Source of the DNA: an uncultured Taibaiella sp.
Lineage (GTDB): Bacteria; Bacteroidota; Bacteroidia; Chitinophagales; Chitinophagaceae
Direction: 5' to 3'
Assembly: GCA_946886975.1 (NCBI GenBank)
Contig: CAMPJV010000194.1
Span: 1-5,579, forward strand
DNA: 5,579 bases
Part shown: positions 4,909 to 5,579 of the stretch, one piece after another
Layout: each line of letters begins with the position of its first letter
Position numbering within the stretch: the first letter of the stretch is position 1
Notes under the pieces: generated by a model
Database searches by the model: none
Told to the model about the DNA's origin: nothing
The model's input: only the letters and a program-made list of their open reading frames with translations
Position numbers and translations under genes: made by a program

Positions 4909-5579
4909 ATGAAAAAATCACGTAGCCAATCTTCAGGACGTGCATCATCATCGGGACGCTCTTCAAGTAAAAGCTCATCTTCGGGAAGCCGTGGTTCAAG
5001 CTCAGGCGCAACTAAGAAGTCTGCATCATCTAAGTCTTCTTCCTCTGGTGGAAGGTCTTCAGCTTCATCCGGCCGTTCCGCATCTGCTTCCGGCAGCCGC
5101 TCCTCTTCGTCAGGTAGTCGCGGATCATCCAGCAAGTCAGCTCCACGTGCGGCATCAAAGAGTTCTTCAAACGGACGTGCAACAACATCAAAGAAAACAG
5201 CATCAAAGAAGACCGTAACTGCTTCACGTGCTTCTTCTAACGGAAGGGCTTCAACGGCGAGCAGGGGACGTAAGCAGACTACACCTAGGGAAGGTCTTAC
5301 TGAAGTTTTGAAAGACGGGATGAAGGATATATACTATGCCGAAAAGCAACTGGTAAAAGCACTCAAAAAGCTCAGCAAAGCGGCTACGAACCAGGAACTG
5401 AAGGAGGCTTTTACAACACACATGGAGCAAACTGCTGAACAGGTCGAACGGTTGGAGGAGGCTTTTGAAGCAATGGACATGAGGGCGGCAGGTAAGAAGT
5501 GCCCAGCCATGGATGGCCTTATTGAGGAGTCAAATGAGCACATCGAGGAAATGGACAAAGGCCCTGCTCTTGATGCTGC
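4909..5579 (+). CDS. DUF892 (YciE/YciF) ferritin-like protein with long Ser/Arg/Lys-rich N-terminal tail, 3' end cut off
   Basis: There are 223 residues visible and the gene runs out of the window. From about residue 128 it matches the DUF892 family of ferritin-like four-helix proteins: LKDGMKDIYYAEKQLVKALK (134-153), then the helix around THMEQTAEQVERLEEAF, then KCPAMDGLIEESNE. The Glu of YYAEKQ (E145) and the His/Glu of THMEQ fall where the family keeps its putative metal ligands. E. coli YciF and YciE are stress-linked members; their activity is not settled. Residues 1-127 are unlike the usual family, which starts close to the first helix. Of the first 120 residues, 53 are Ser and 25 are Lys or Arg, and the first acidic residue is E128. 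Motifs SGR, SSG, SRGSSS, SNGRA and SKK recur. Such a tail should be disordered and bind DNA or other polyanions, by analogy with the basic tails of Dps and with H1-like proteins; this is inference. The ATG at 4909 opens directly into the tail (MKKSRSQSS) in one unbroken frame. Overlapping long open frames on other strands and frames (4881-5135, 4940-5218, 5030-5227, 5334-5558) are products of the biased codons. Confidence 0.92.
   Translation, partial: MKKSRSQSSGRASSSGRSSSKSSSSGSRGSSSGATKKSASSKSSSSGGRSSASSGRSASASGSRSSSSGSRGSSSKSAPRAASKSSSNGRATTSKKTASKKTVTASRASSNGRASTASRGRKQTTPREGLTEVLKDGMKDIYYAEKQLVKALKKLSKAATNQELKEAFTTHMEQTAEQVERLEEAFEAMDMRAAGKKCPAMDGLIEESNEHIEEMDKGPALDA
4972..5133 (+). repeat. 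Exact 11-residue peptide repeat within the basic tail
   Basis: SSSSGSRGSSS occurs at residues 22-32 (bases 4972-5004) and again at residues 65-75 (bases 5101-5133). Ten of the eleven codons differ between the two copies, so the match is at peptide level and not a recent DNA duplication. In such a Ser-rich segment, convergence by composition is also possible. Confidence 0.6.

Noticed and set aside
4881..5227. Long overlapping frames on both strands, rich in Asp/Glu/Leu (minus) or His/Gln/Leu (plus)
   Set aside because: They are the mirror images of the Ser/Arg/Lys-codon-rich tail of the ferritin-like gene, which alone continues into a recognisable domain.

Overview
The window looks like Bacteroidota (Cytophagia-like) chromosome. 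Most start codons lack a Shine-Dalgarno sequence and have A-rich leaders instead. The protein set is also typical of that group: an NtrC-type regulator, stand-alone receivers, an Lmo0937-type mini membrane protein and a DUF892/YciF-type protein. The assignment is inferred from style and gene content, not from a marker gene.

Left part (1-2851, + strand): the 3' end of a sigma-54-dependent NtrC-family regulator (AAA+ plus Fis-type HTH) is followed by a histidine kinase with REC-PAS-HisKA-HATPase architecture, then a 51-residue membrane protein of the Lmo0937 type. A clear stem-loop with a T-run closes the block. The kinase core is of the NtrB type, so the regulator upstream is its most likely partner.

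Middle part (2856-3833, - strand): two receiver-only proteins with complete phosphorylation sites, one CheY/Spo0F-like and one Rcp1-like. They converge on the left block and share its terminator region. Together with the kinase's own receiver, the window holds three receivers without an attached output domain, which suggests phosphorelay or allosteric control rather than simple transcription factors.

Right part (4091-5579, + strand): a 139-residue, very hydrophilic, probably disordered protein of unknown function; then about 400 bases with no convincing gene but a strong 14-bp stem-loop; then the 5' part of a DUF892 (YciE/YciF) ferritin-like gene. This last protein carries an N-terminal tail of about 127 residues that is serine-rich and basic and has no acidic residue. 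The tail is the most unusual thing in the window and suggests a DNA- or polyanion-binding ferritin-like stress protein.

Taken together, the region reads as a signalling and stress-response neighbourhood: sensing and phosphotransfer on the left, stress-type small or structural proteins on the right. That functional link is inference from gene content and proximity.
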